DNA of 64,000 nucleotides from Clostridiaceae bacterium (GTDB lineage: Bacteria; Bacillota; Clostridia; Saccharofermentanales; DTU023), in contig DUVN01000005.1 of assembly GCA_012841015.1 (NCBI GenBank), positions 62,001 through 126,000 of the forward strand, written 5' to 3'. The stretch's first letter is position 1; the number at the start of each line of letters is the position of its first letter. Shown in pieces: positions 15,833-23,543 of this stretch. Both the position numbers and the translations under genes were made by a program. Below the pieces are notes generated by a model, which saw only the letters and a list, made by a program, of their open reading frames with translations, made no database searches and had not been told where the DNA came from.

Positions 15833-17076
15833 CCGTCTATCATACCCTTTCGGAGTAAGTTTAGCGCGGCCGCAACCGATTGTTTAAGAATTCTTTGGCG
15901 ACCACCTCGAAAGAAAAAGCGCTTAGCGAAGACACCAGAGCACCGCGCAAGGGCAATATAGACCGTTCCAACGGGATTATCTGCAGTCCCTCCATCAGGA
16001 CCTGCAAACCCGGAAATCGCCACTGCGTAGTCGGCACCTGTCCGCAAACGGCAATTCTCAGCCATCACCCGAACACAAGCCGCACTGACAGCACCTTCTC
16101 TCATAAGAATATCGACCGGCACACCGAGAAGCGAGCGCTTCATCTCGTCGTTGTAAACGACAAAACCGCCACGCAAAACCTTTGATGCACCGGGAATGGC
16201 GGCGATCGAAGAGGAGAGTAAGCCGGCTGTGCAAGATTCCGCAAACGCACACGTCTCCTCTCGCACGTTCAGCAAATCGTAGACGACCTCAGCAAGATTG
16301 CGAGGCCCGACTTCAAATACAAATTCACCGACACGCTCTATGATCGCTTCGACAGTGGCATCTGTTTTGTCTTCATCGCCGTGTTCCAAACGCTGAGATA
16401 CGCGAAAGACGACCTCGCCAGGGCTTGCATAAGGTGCAATTGTTACCTCACCTTGACGTTCGATGAGATCGCGGATCATCTTCTCACTCCTCGATTCTCC
16501 GATCCCTGTCAGGCGGACGTATCGATGGATGAACTTGGCCATACTATGCTTTTCTAGAACAGGCCTCACGTATTGTAAAAACATAGGCTCCATCTCGCTA
16601 GGTGGACCGGGGAGCATAAGGATAGCCTTTTGTTGACCTTCGAAGGTGAAAAAAGTGAGAGAACCTGGAGCAGTTCCTGTGTCGTTATGGAAAAAAAGAC
16701 TTCCTTCAGGAATCAGTGGATAATTTGGCGGCGTCGTACGCCCACGATCATCCAACCGGCTCTTAATCTCTTGATTTGAGACGAGTGGGACACCGATAAG
16801 TCGCGCTGTAACGACATCGGTGATGTCGTCCTCAGTCGGCCCCAAACCTCCTGTTGTGATGACAAGGTCATTTTCAGAGACGGCCCGACGCATCGCCTTA
16901 TCAAGGCGTTCGAGATTATCGCCGACGACAACATGTCGGTACGTTGACAAGCCAATCTCCGCTAATTGCGCAGAAAGGAAGCGTGCATTTGTATCAACAA
17001 TTTGCCCGACCAGCAGCTCTGTTCCGACTGATATAATCTCGGCAGATCGAAAAATCATACGATCATCAGAAGTCAT
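15829..17076 (-). CDS. cinA: CinA-family nicotinamide-nucleotide amidohydrolase / damage-inducible protein
   Basis: The N-terminal MoCF/COG1058 domain (AEIISVGTELLVGQIVDTNARFLS, TTGGLGPTEDDITDV, LPGPPSEMEPM) is followed by the C-terminal CinA/PncC domain. The latter reads FAESCTAGLLSSSIAAIPGASKVLRGGFVVYNDEMK and AISGFAGPDGGTADNPVGTVYIA and deamidates NMN. The ORF track begins at 17130, deep inside ftsK. I chose ATG 17076 (MTSDDRMIFRSAEI) because GGAG lies nine bases upstream and the overlap with ftsK is then only 11 bases. In Firmicutes cinA commonly sits next to recA; here murJ separates them. Confidence 0.92.
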   Translation of the reverse strand: MTSDDRMIFRSAEIISVGTELLVGQIVDTNARFLSAQLAEIGLSTYRHVVVGDNLERLDKAMRRAVSENDLVITTGGLGPTEDDITDVVTARLIGVPLVSNQEIKSRLDDRGRTTPPNYPLIPEGSLFFHNDTGTAPGSLTFFTFEGQQKAILMLPGPPSEMEPMFLQYVRPVLEKHSMAKFIHRYVRLTGIGESRSEKMIRDLIERQGEVTIAPYASPGEVVFRVSQRLEHGDEDKTDATVEAIIERVGEFVFEVGPRNLAEVVYDLLNVREETCAFAESCTAGLLSSSIAAIPGASKVLRGGFVVYNDEMKRSLLGVPVDILMREGAVSAACVRVMAENCRLRTGADYAVAISGFAGPDGGTADNPVGTVYIALARCSGVFAKRFFFRGGRQRILKQSVAAALNLLRKGMIDG

Positions 17077-20014
17077 GGAATTCTTCTCCACCACCATCAG
17101 CTTCTCGCATGATGTGTTCATACTGTTCACGCGTAATCAATATTTTGCGCGGTTTACTTCCTTCATGCGGACCGACCCACCCTAACTCGCACAAGCGATC
17201 AATCAGACGTGCAGCACGCGGATATCCCACCGATAAGCGCCTCTGCAACAGTGAGACGGCAGCGTAATCTGCCTCAATAACTGTCGTTAAAGCATCCAGC
17301 AATAGCTCGTCTTCACCACTGAGACTTCCCTGCTCTTCATCAGGCACTCCAGAGGGATTTTCCAGTGCTAGGGCGACCCCCTCGTCATACTGAGGATCGT
17401 GGTAGTCCTTGATAAAAGTAAGGACAGCTTCAACCTCATTGTTCGAAACAAAAGCCCCTTGGCCGCGGATCGCCTTAATCGATCCAATCGGGAAATAGAG
17501 CATATCACCTTTGCCGAGTAGTTTCTCAGCACCGCCAGAATCGATAATCGTTCTCGAATCGACTTGCGACGCCACAGCAAAGGCAATACGAGAAGGAATA
17601 TTCGCCTTAATGACACCGGTGATGACATCGACTGACGGACGCTGTGTCGCTATGATGACGTGAATGCCGACAGCACGCGCTTTTGCCATAAGACGTGAAA
17701 TTGCTTCCTCCACTTGGTGTTGTGTGACAGCCATCAAGTCGGCAAGCTCATCGATCACAATAACGATACGCGGCAACGGCAACTCATCCTCCTCGGGATC
17801 AGTGATCTTGCGCACGGCCTCGTTGTACGAATCGATGTCGCGCACCTTGCGATCAGCAAACATTCTATAACGCTTTTCCATCTCGCGTACGGCGAAATTG
17901 AGAACGCCATACGCCTTCTCCGGATCAGTGACGACAGGGTGCATCAGATGCGGAATCCCATTGTAGACGTTCAACTCGACAATTTTCGGGTCGATCATGA
18001 GAAAGCGGACATCCTCAGGTGGTGAGCGGTAGAGCAAGCTGATCAAGATCGAGTTGATACAGACCGATTTACCGGAACCCGTTGCACCGGCAATTAAAAT
18101 ATGCGGCATTCTGGCAAGATCACATAGTATGACATCGCCACCGACATCACGACCGAGTGCCGCTACGAGCGGACCTTGAGCCTGCTTGAATTCATCAGAT
18201 TGTATGATACTTCGCAAGAGAACAGGGCGCGTGTGACGGTTCGGTATCTCAATACCGATCGCTGACTTCCCCGGGATGGGCGCTTCAATACGCACTCCCA
18301 TCGCAGCAAGGCTCAGGGCGATATCGTCTGAGAGACTAACGATACGGCTGACCTTAATGCCAGGCCCAGGGGCGAGCTCAAATCTCGTGATCGTCGGACC
18401 TGATGTATAATTGACGATGCGCGCCTCTACACCGAAACTCTCGAGCGTTTCCTCAAGCTTTCTTCCCAATTCGCGAATTTCTCGTATCTCCTGAGCCGAT
18501 TTTTTCATGCCACGATCTTCTTCAAGGAGTTTGAGCGGCGGTGTCTTGTAACCGTTTAAAATACTCATCTGCTTTCGCGAAGGTGTACGTTTAGGGCGCG
18601 GCTTGCCATCAGCACGATCTTTCCAGCGCTCGCGATCGATGATGGACTCTTCCTGAATCGACTCTTCCTTCTGCCTGATCGCAAAGTCGGACGCAGGTGG
18701 CCTCGTCAAAGCAGGCGGACGCAAACCATCATCGATCGGGCGACCACTAAGTTTTTGTGTAGAAATCGGTTGATCTTCAGAATCTTGCCCAACGAATCGA
18801 AAATCCTCAGGTTCTCTCACTCCAAGCTGCCGACCCTCGTGATCACGCATCAGCTGATCATCAGGCTCTTGTACATCAACAGGGTAATCCTCGGACTCCT
18901 GAACATCGATCGTGTGAGGACGATCGAAAAGATACGGTTTTCCTTGCAGAGGTTCGCGCTGTCTATCTCTTCCATGTTTCGATCGATAGCCGGGAGGCGG
19001 TTTCGGAAAGGCCACACCATCCGAAGAATGTGCCACACTTACTTCTTCGGTCGAGACTTGATCAAATGTTTCCCACCCAATGGGACCGCGCTGGATATCA
19101 TGATGCAAACGGTCGCGGCTACGCGGAAAATCCCCTGGAGGAGCCTCTTGTCGTAAGATATCATTATTGGTCGTTACACATGCAAAATCAGCAACCTCTC
19201 CATCACTAAAAGGTTTACCATTTTCCTCAATTGCATCGGCGTCAAATACCCCGTCACGAGAATGTTCCGCAGGCTCTCCCACATATTCACCATATTCATC
19301 CTGAGGATCAACTCCCCTTCTTTTGCCTTTTAAAGCCGCCGCGCGCTTGGCAAGCTTAGCAGGTGAAAGCCCGAACGCATAAATGAGGACAGTCAGAGCA
19401 GTAGCGAACAAAATGATGACAGCCCCCGTCGTACCTGATATGCGCTCAAGCGAGTGCGCCAAAAGCCCTCCGAGCAACCCGCCGCTCATCTTGTTGCCAT
19501 CTCGTATTAATTCTGGATGAAGACCAATCTCCCATAGAATACCGATCACACGGAAACCGACAATCCCTTTCTCCGCAAACGGTTCCAGAATGGATCTGAG
19601 TGTCTCGTAAGGCAAAGAGAACAACGAGATAAAAGCAGTTGCGATCACATATAGGACAGCAGAAGCGCCGATTTGCCTCGTTGTTACAGAGAGTTCACGT
19701 GCCCGAAAGAACATCAGAGAAAAAAGGAACATGAAGGCCGGAAGCAAGATCGAAAGCGTTCCTAATAAACCTCTTACAACTGTCATAAGAGATCGACCAA
19801 GCCACCCCGTCCAAGACGCGGGCGCGAAAAGCGCAAAAGCGAGCAGAAGTCCAAACGCGAGAAAGAGAATCCCCAGCAAATCGCGATGCTGTCGGCTTGT
19901 CAGATTATCTTCCGTTTTCTTCTCATCAGTTGACACGTTGCACTCTTTCGTTTTATCGTCTGTATTGCACTCTATATGGGCCTTTGAACAATCGGCTAGT
20001 AGCCATCTTGTCAT
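17066..20014 (-). CDS. ftsK: DNA translocase FtsK/SpoIIIE
   Basis: FtsK/SpoIIIE pumps DNA through the division septum. The N-terminal part has about four membrane segments (residues 45-215). A long low-complexity linker follows, rich in D, E, P, Q and R with repeated phrases such as VQESED, VQEPDD and VREPED (roughly 230-500). The motor has Walker A AGATGSGKSV and FLMIDPKIVELNVYNGIPHL. The C-terminal gamma domain for KOPS/SRS recognition reads GYPRAARLIDRLCELGWVGPHEGSKPRKILI. At 982 residues it is longer than the usual 750-800 of Firmicutes, mainly through the linker. The exact start is uncertain because no strong ribosome binding site precedes ATG 20014. Confidence 0.95.
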   Translation of the reverse strand: MTRWLLADCSKAHIECNTDDKTKECNVSTDEKKTEDNLTSRQHRDLLGILFLAFGLLLAFALFAPASWTGWLGRSLMTVVRGLLGTLSILLPAFMFLFSLMFFRARELSVTTRQIGASAVLYVIATAFISLFSLPYETLRSILEPFAEKGIVGFRVIGILWEIGLHPELIRDGNKMSGGLLGGLLAHSLERISGTTGAVIILFATALTVLIYAFGLSPAKLAKRAAALKGKRRGVDPQDEYGEYVGEPAEHSRDGVFDADAIEENGKPFSDGEVADFACVTTNNDILRQEAPPGDFPRSRDRLHHDIQRGPIGWETFDQVSTEEVSVAHSSDGVAFPKPPPGYRSKHGRDRQREPLQGKPYLFDRPHTIDVQESEDYPVDVQEPDDQLMRDHEGRQLGVREPEDFRFVGQDSEDQPISTQKLSGRPIDDGLRPPALTRPPASDFAIRQKEESIQEESIIDRERWKDRADGKPRPKRTPSRKQMSILNGYKTPPLKLLEEDRGMKKSAQEIREIRELGRKLEETLESFGVEARIVNYTSGPTITRFELAPGPGIKVSRIVSLSDDIALSLAAMGVRIEAPIPGKSAIGIEIPNRHTRPVLLRSIIQSDEFKQAQGPLVAALGRDVGGDVILCDLARMPHILIAGATGSGKSVCINSILISLLYRSPPEDVRFLMIDPKIVELNVYNGIPHLMHPVVTDPEKAYGVLNFAVREMEKRYRMFADRKVRDIDSYNEAVRKITDPEEDELPLPRIVIVIDELADLMAVTQHQVEEAISRLMAKARAVGIHVIIATQRPSVDVITGVIKANIPSRIAFAVASQVDSRTIIDSGGAEKLLGKGDMLYFPIGSIKAIRGQGAFVSNNEVEAVLTFIKDYHDPQYDEGVALALENPSGVPDEEQGSLSGEDELLLDALTTVIEADYAAVSLLQRRLSVGYPRAARLIDRLCELGWVGPHEGSKPRKILITREQYEHIMREADGGGEEFHDF

Positions 20015-20154
20015 ACGATTTCTCGGTTACTGTCAGATGCTGAAACACGTACACACAATCACCGTTCAATACGGTTGCACAAACGCTTCAATCATCACCC
20101 GATACAATCATGTGAGCGATCAGGCGCAACCCTTTGCGAGACGTCTTCTACTAA

Positions 20155-20949
20155 TCAACGAGTAAAATACCCGATATAATCGGCCGCCATAAAAATACCA
20201 AGACACGTCTTGCCGTCCGTGATCAAACCTTCGCGAATCTGACGGAGCGCATCTGACAAATGAATCCTCTCAACAGAGAGAAACTCACCATCATCCGGTC
20301 CTGTAAGCCCCTTAGAAAGACCACGTGCAAGATAAATGCTGATCACCTCATCCGTATAACCAGGTGATGGGTAATAGCGCGTGAGCAAATCCCATTGCTC
20401 TGCGATGACACTCGTCTCCTCTGCGAGTTCGCGCCGTGCACAGTCGAGAGGATCTTCCGGAACATCTAACTTACCCGCAGGGATTTCACGCATCGTGCTG
20501 CCCGTCCCTACACGATGTTGACGCACTAAATAGAGATACTGATCGCTGTCGAGCGCCACAACACACGCACCGCCAGGATGACGCACGACCTCACGTTTAG
20601 ACTGTCGCCCGTCAGGCAATCGGACATCCTGAACCTCAACAGAAAACACACGGCCGATAAAGCGTGGGTCGACAGCTAATACTTCCTCTGATAGCAGTGG
20701 ATCAACACGTCGCTGCACCAGTAAAGGCTCGGTCACCTGCTCATAATGAGCTGTCGGCTCAATACGTCGCCTCGCAACTGGTTGCTCCACAATAGGCGCA
20801 TAATCGGATGGCTGTTCAGTAGGTCGCTGCACCATCGGACGAGCAACCGGTGCCGGGTCATCTGCACGACTCGTAAAACGAATTCTCGGAGCACGATGCT
20901 TCAAACCTGGCTTTTCTCGATCTCTTTCGCGGTCTTCATCTTGATTCAT
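20155..20949 (-). CDS. Nudix hydrolase, ADP-ribose pyrophosphatase-like, with N-terminal extension
   Basis: The Nudix box is GKLDVPEDPLDCARRELAEETSVI, close to the consensus G-x5-E-x7-REUxEExGU with Ser in place of the last Gly. Flanking features resemble ADP-ribose pyrophosphatases: VVRHPGGACVVAL before the box and YYPSPGYTDEVISIYLARGL after it. The catalytic domain starts near residue 95. The first 90 residues are an unusual charged, proline-rich, probably disordered region with repeated phrases such as VARRRIEP and VQRRVDP. AAGGA precedes the ATG. rnhA ends 27 bases upstream, so the two are probably co-transcribed. Confidence 0.86.
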   Translation of the reverse strand: MNQDEDRERDREKPGLKHRAPRIRFTSRADDPAPVARPMVQRPTEQPSDYAPIVEQPVARRRIEPTAHYEQVTEPLLVQRRVDPLLSEEVLAVDPRFIGRVFSVEVQDVRLPDGRQSKREVVRHPGGACVVALDSDQYLYLVRQHRVGTGSTMREIPAGKLDVPEDPLDCARRELAEETSVIAEQWDLLTRYYPSPGYTDEVISIYLARGLSKGLTGPDDGEFLSVERIHLSDALRQIREGLITDGKTCLGIFMAADYIGYFTR

Positions 20950-20976
20950 AAAAGTATCCTTCTAAAGTGATCTGTA

Positions 20977-21444
20977 TTAAGTATTTCTTTGAATTTCATT
21001 AACCGCCATTTTATCACAGCGGTTGTTGTACTCATTGTCGGCATGTCCTTTTACTTTATGCCACGTTATCTCATGACGGATGTATTCCTGCCAGAGCGCC
21101 TTCCAAAGATCCTGATTTGCGACAGGCATTTTAGCGGCGTTCTTCCAGCCGTTCTTCTGCCAATTGACAATCCAGTTCTCATTGAAAGCTGAGACTAAGT
21201 ACGCACTATCGCTGTACAGCTCCACATGACACGGTCTATTCAGCTCTTGCAAAGCCTTTAGCGCAGCTAAAAGTTCCATCCGGTTATTCGTCGTGTCTCT
21301 CTCAAAACCTGAGATCTCTTTCTCTACACCAAGGGCTATAATAATCGCTGCCCAGCCACCGGGACCTGGATTCCCGGAACACGCGCCATCAGTGTAAATC
21401 GTGACGTCTGTCAATTGTTGTTTGCTTTTTTTCCGATAGGTCAT
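20977..21444 (-). CDS. rnhA: Ribonuclease HI
   Basis: RNase HI degrades RNA in RNA-DNA hybrids. The acidic catalytic residues are all visible: Asp in YTDGACSGNPGPGGW, Glu in RMELLAALKAL, Asp in LYSDSAYLV and the C-terminal Asp in the HADNEYNNRCD segment. The ORF track extends upstream into the tRNA-Pro gene, which is not credible. ATG 21444 (MTYRKKSKQQLTD) gives the family's usual 155 residues. A TATAAT box lies only seven bases before this ATG and no ribosome binding site exists between, suggesting a leaderless transcript. It leads into the Nudix gene. Confidence 0.95.
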   Translation of the reverse strand: MTYRKKSKQQLTDVTIYTDGACSGNPGPGGWAAIIIALGVEKEISGFERDTTNNRMELLAALKALQELNRPCHVELYSDSAYLVSAFNENWIVNWQKNGWKNAAKMPVANQDLWKALWQEYIRHEITWHKVKGHADNEYNNRCDKMAVNEIQRNT

Positions 21445-21451
21445 ATAAAGC

Positions 21452-21457
21452 ATTATA
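21452..21457 (-). promoter_or_regulatory. TATAAT box seven bases upstream of rnhA ATG
   Basis: A perfect -10 hexamer lies between the tRNA-Pro terminator and the rnhA start codon. No good -35 hexamer is seen at 16-18 bases. Together with the terminator just upstream, it is the likely source of the rnhA-Nudix transcript, which would then start at or beside the ATG. Confidence 0.5.
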
Positions 21458-21518
21458 CACGTTCTAGAGTAGGTCACACCTAACGAAGTGACACAAGAAT
21501 AAGTAAAGGAAAATCGAA

Positions 21519-21554
21519 ACAGCCGCCGATGTAAAAGACTGTATCGGCGGCTGT
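21519..21554 (-). terminator. Rho-independent terminator after tRNA-Pro
   Basis: A perfect 12-base inverted repeat (ACAGCCGCCGAT / ATCGGCGGCTGT) with a 12-base loop follows the tRNA on the minus strand. A T-rich stretch (TTTCGATTTTCC) comes next. It separates tRNA-Pro from rnhA. Confidence 0.9.
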
Positions 21555-21563
21555 GTCTACGAA

Positions 21564-21640
21564 TGGTCGGAGTGACAAGACTTGAACTTGCGACCTCTTG
21601 CACCCCAAGCAAGCACTCTAGCCACCTGAGCTACACCCCG
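21564..21640 (-). tRNA. tRNA-Pro (anticodon GGG)
   Basis: The minus strand folds as a complete cloverleaf beginning CGGGGTGTAGCTCAG and ending CACTCCG-A-CCA, so the CCA end is encoded. The anticodon arm is CTTGC-TTGGGGT-GCAAG, placing GGG at positions 34-36, which reads proline codons CCC and CCU. The acceptor stem pairs over seven positions with one G-U. A strong promoter lies upstream and a terminator downstream. Confidence 0.96.
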
Positions 21641-21652
21641 ATCATCTAATCG

Positions 21653-21681
21653 ATAATAGCCTCAACAACGAAAACTGTCAA
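21653..21681 (-). promoter_or_regulatory. Promoter of tRNA-Pro
   Basis: The minus strand reads TTGACA (21681-21676), 17 bases, TATTAT (21658-21653), ending 12 bases before the mature tRNA. One mismatch to consensus overall. Confidence 0.85.
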
Positions 21682-21698
21682 GAAGACGAAAGAAAGCA

Positions 21699-22409
21699 CT
21701 ACTCACGTTTCTGCACTCCTATGCGACGTCTATTGCGCTCAACGTCTATTAGGATAACACCTAAAACATCGGTGCTCACGACACTCAGGGCAGACAGAGC
21801 TGATTCTAACTGAGTCATGGTCGATTGCCCTGATTTTACAATTACGGCAATACCATCTAACAGTCGTGACAGTAGACTGACGTCTTGATACCCGAGCACG
21901 GGTGGCATATCAAAAATGATCACGTCAAACTGAGTAGATAAGTGTCGAACAAGTGACTGCAGGCGTTTACTTGCCAGTAAAGCGAGCGGGTTGCCGACGG
22001 GTGTACCTGATGACATCACATACAGCCTGTTAACAGACGTCCTCGAGATGACGTCCTCGATAGAAACTCGCGTCGATAGCAAATCAGTCAGTCCAGGAGA
22101 TTTGTTCACTTGAAGGTATTGATACAATGCCGAATGGCGCAGATCACCGTCTATGATGAGTACACGGTATTCGAGAATAGATGCGAAAGCAAAACCGAGC
22201 ATCATCGCGCTCTCTGTTTTGCCTTCATTATGATCTGCGCTAGTGATCCCAATTACCGGTGCACTTTCATCTTTTTCGATGAGATGATCAAGCTGTAAGG
22301 CTACTGTCGCATAACGATCAAATGAGACGGATTTGCGAGTTGTTTGACGTTTTACTCGACTAATAGGGCGATCAAGCTGTTGGCGTGATTCTCGGTTCTT
22401 TTGCATCAT
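21699..22409 (-). CDS. CpsD/CapB-type bacterial tyrosine-kinase-like ATPase (exopolysaccharide)
   Basis: The protein has the MinD-like fold of BY-kinases: Walker A in GITSADHNEGKTESAMML, Walker A-prime VLIIDGDLRHS and Walker B VIIFDMPPVLGY. These partner with Wzz-type activators and control polysaccharide polymerisation. The C-terminus ends in RNRRRIGVQKRE and lacks the tyrosine cluster that is normally autophosphorylated. The ORF track starts at a TTG inside the preceding gene. I chose ATG 22409 (MMQKNRESRQQ), preceded by AGGATGAG. The gene directly follows a Wzz-domain gene, but no glycosyltransferases are nearby. Family 0.85, exact start about 0.5. Confidence 0.82.
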   Translation of the reverse strand: MMQKNRESRQQLDRPISRVKRQTTRKSVSFDRYATVALQLDHLIEKDESAPVIGITSADHNEGKTESAMMLGFAFASILEYRVLIIDGDLRHSALYQYLQVNKSPGLTDLLSTRVSIEDVISRTSVNRLYVMSSGTPVGNPLALLASKRLQSLVRHLSTQFDVIIFDMPPVLGYQDVSLLSRLLDGIAVIVKSGQSTMTQLESALSALSVVSTDVLGVILIDVERNRRRIGVQKRE

Positions 22410-22449
22410 ATTTCTCATCCTTTTCAGTACGTTATCGTCAGCAAAACCA

Positions 22450-23127
22450 CTAATCCTTGTAGACGACACCAATTACACGAACATCTACGACACGCCGTAT
22501 ATCATCAACCGTGCGAATCGTCCCCTTTTTGCTCTCTTGCCACACAATCAACATGACAGCAAGCGTAAAAGCGAGAAAAGCACCAAATATTGCACTCAAT
22601 ACAATGGAACGTAACGAGATTCTATTTTTCACCACCTGCGGTTCAGAGACAAGCTTAAGATAAAAATTTTCACTGACATACCCCATAGGCAGGATCTCTA
22701 TTGGTGCGAGTTCAGCGATTGCTTGCGCAACATTAAGAGAGTTGCTGGCACTTTTCGAAGTGACAGTCACATAAAGATTTCCTGTATTCTCTATCTGTGA
22801 CACCTCAATCATACTTTGAATTGTACTGGCAGAAAGCTTCCCCATATGTGTCGCCACTTTATCGGTGAAAGAAGCAGACTTCATGTGCGTCATATAGAAC
22901 CCGGCGATTTTATGAGCATTGTTGATGGAGCTAATCTCACCTGACAGTGTCTTTTCAAAGTTCGTGATGACGACATTGAAGCGTACCCTTGATGTTTGGT
23001 CGGGCTTTTTGAAAAAAACAGAATACATAAGGCCTAGGAGAACACCTATGGCACAAACAATAGCGATAAGTTTTATTCGCTTTCGCAACCAGTAATAGAT
23101 ATCGATTAGAGTATATTCGTAAGCCAT
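22450..23127 (-). CDS. Wzz/CpsC-type chain-length determinant protein
   Basis: This 225-residue protein has the Wzz layout: a cytosolic N-terminus (MAYEYTLIDIYYWLRKRIK), a first membrane helix (LIAIVCAIGVLLGLMYSVFF), an extracytoplasmic domain, and a second membrane helix (SIVLSAIFGAFLAFTLAVMLIVW). A short cytosolic tail (TVDDIRRVVDVRVIGVVYKD) activates the CpsD-type kinase in known systems. The ORF track extends into tRNA-Trp. The ATG at 23127 with GAGG upstream, plus its own promoter after the tRNA terminator, fixes the start. It and the kinase gene form an isolated two-gene unit between two tRNAs. Confidence 0.87.
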   Translation of the reverse strand: MAYEYTLIDIYYWLRKRIKLIAIVCAIGVLLGLMYSVFFKKPDQTSRVRFNVVITNFEKTLSGEISSINNAHKIAGFYMTHMKSASFTDKVATHMGKLSASTIQSMIEVSQIENTGNLYVTVTSKSASNSLNVAQAIAELAPIEILPMGYVSENFYLKLVSEPQVVKNRISLRSIVLSAIFGAFLAFTLAVMLIVWQESKKGTIRTVDDIRRVVDVRVIGVVYKD

Positions 23128-23172
23128 AACTGAATCCTCATTTTTTGCAGTCTCCGACTTTAAGCCAATTAA

Positions 23173-23201
23173 TTTATAGCATAAGTCATCTATATAAACA
23201 A
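23173..23201 (-). promoter_or_regulatory. Promoter of the wzz-cpsD-like pair
   Basis: The minus strand reads TTGTTT (23201-23196), 17 bases, TATAAA (23178-23173), with an extended TGC before the -10 box. It lies between the tRNA-Trp terminator and the wzz-like ATG. Confidence 0.7.
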
Positions 23202-23219
23202 TAAACTTTGGTTCACCCT

Positions 23220-23255
23220 TAAAAAATGGACGAACACAACTTGTATGTCCGTCCA
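23220..23255 (-). terminator. Rho-independent terminator after tRNA-Trp
   Basis: The minus strand forms a 12-base-pair hairpin (two G-U pairs) with a 5-base loop, TGGACGGACATACAAGTTGT and onward to CGTCCA. It is followed at once by TTTTTT. Confidence 0.92.
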
Positions 23256-23263
23256 CCTCATAT

Positions 23264-23338
23264 TGGCAGGGGAGACAGGATTCGAACCCGCAACCCACGG
23301 TTTTGGAGACCGTTGCTCTACCGTTGAGCCACTCCCCT
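23264..23338 (-). tRNA. tRNA-Trp (anticodon CCA)
   Basis: The minus strand begins AGGGGAGTGGCTCAACGGTAG and ends CTCCCCT-G-CCA, giving a full cloverleaf with encoded CCA. The anticodon arm ACGGT-CTCCAAA-ACCGT places CCA at positions 34-36. A terminator follows. A promoter whose -35 box lies inside a 37-base repeat precedes it. Confidence 0.96.
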
Positions 23339-23378
23339 ATTGAGGCAGTCAATCAAAAGCGACTACCTAACGGCGTTC

Positions 23379-23408
23379 ATCATATCAAAAGGATGAAAGC
23401 CGTGTCAA
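23379..23408 (-). promoter_or_regulatory. Candidate promoter of tRNA-Trp
   Basis: The minus strand reads TTGACA (23408-23403), 18 bases, TATGAT (23384-23379), about 40 bases before the mature tRNA. The -35 hexamer is the end of the proximal 37-base repeat copy. Confidence 0.6.
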
Positions 23409-23509
23409 TTAAACAGCACATACCGTGTTCTATTAAAGCTTGATACTTATTACAGGTTTTAAATTTGTTCTTGTGTCAATTAAACAGCACATGCCGTGTT
23501 CTATTAAAG
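23402..23509. repeat. Two 37-bp direct repeats between pnp and tRNA-Trp
   Basis: Copies at 23402-23438 and 23473-23509 read GTGTCAATTAAACAGCACAT and onward to TCTATTAAAG; they differ at one base only. The spacing is 34 bases. Each copy has an imperfect internal dyad (TTAATAGAACA ... TGTGCTGTTTAA on the minus strand) followed by TTGACA. The proximal copy supplies the -35 box of the tRNA-Trp promoter. Two copies with a 34-base spacer recall a minimal CRISPR, but no cas gene or further copy is seen. Confidence 0.85.
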
Positions 23510-23543
23510 TGCCAAGGTTTTAACCAAGACACAAGTCGATGTC

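Noticed and set aside
21445-21612. ORF-track N-terminal extension of rnhA
   Set aside because: It reads through the tRNA-Pro gene, its terminator and the -10 box; the family start is at 21444.
23128-23352. ORF-track N-terminal extension of the Wzz-like gene
   Set aside because: It covers tRNA-Trp and its terminator; the real start is ATG 23127 with its own promoter.
23402-23509. Possible minimal CRISPR array (37-bp repeats, 34-bp spacer)
   Set aside because: Only two copies, no cas genes in the window, and the repeat fits a promoter/operator duplication upstream of tRNA-Trp; kept as a repeat, not called CRISPR.
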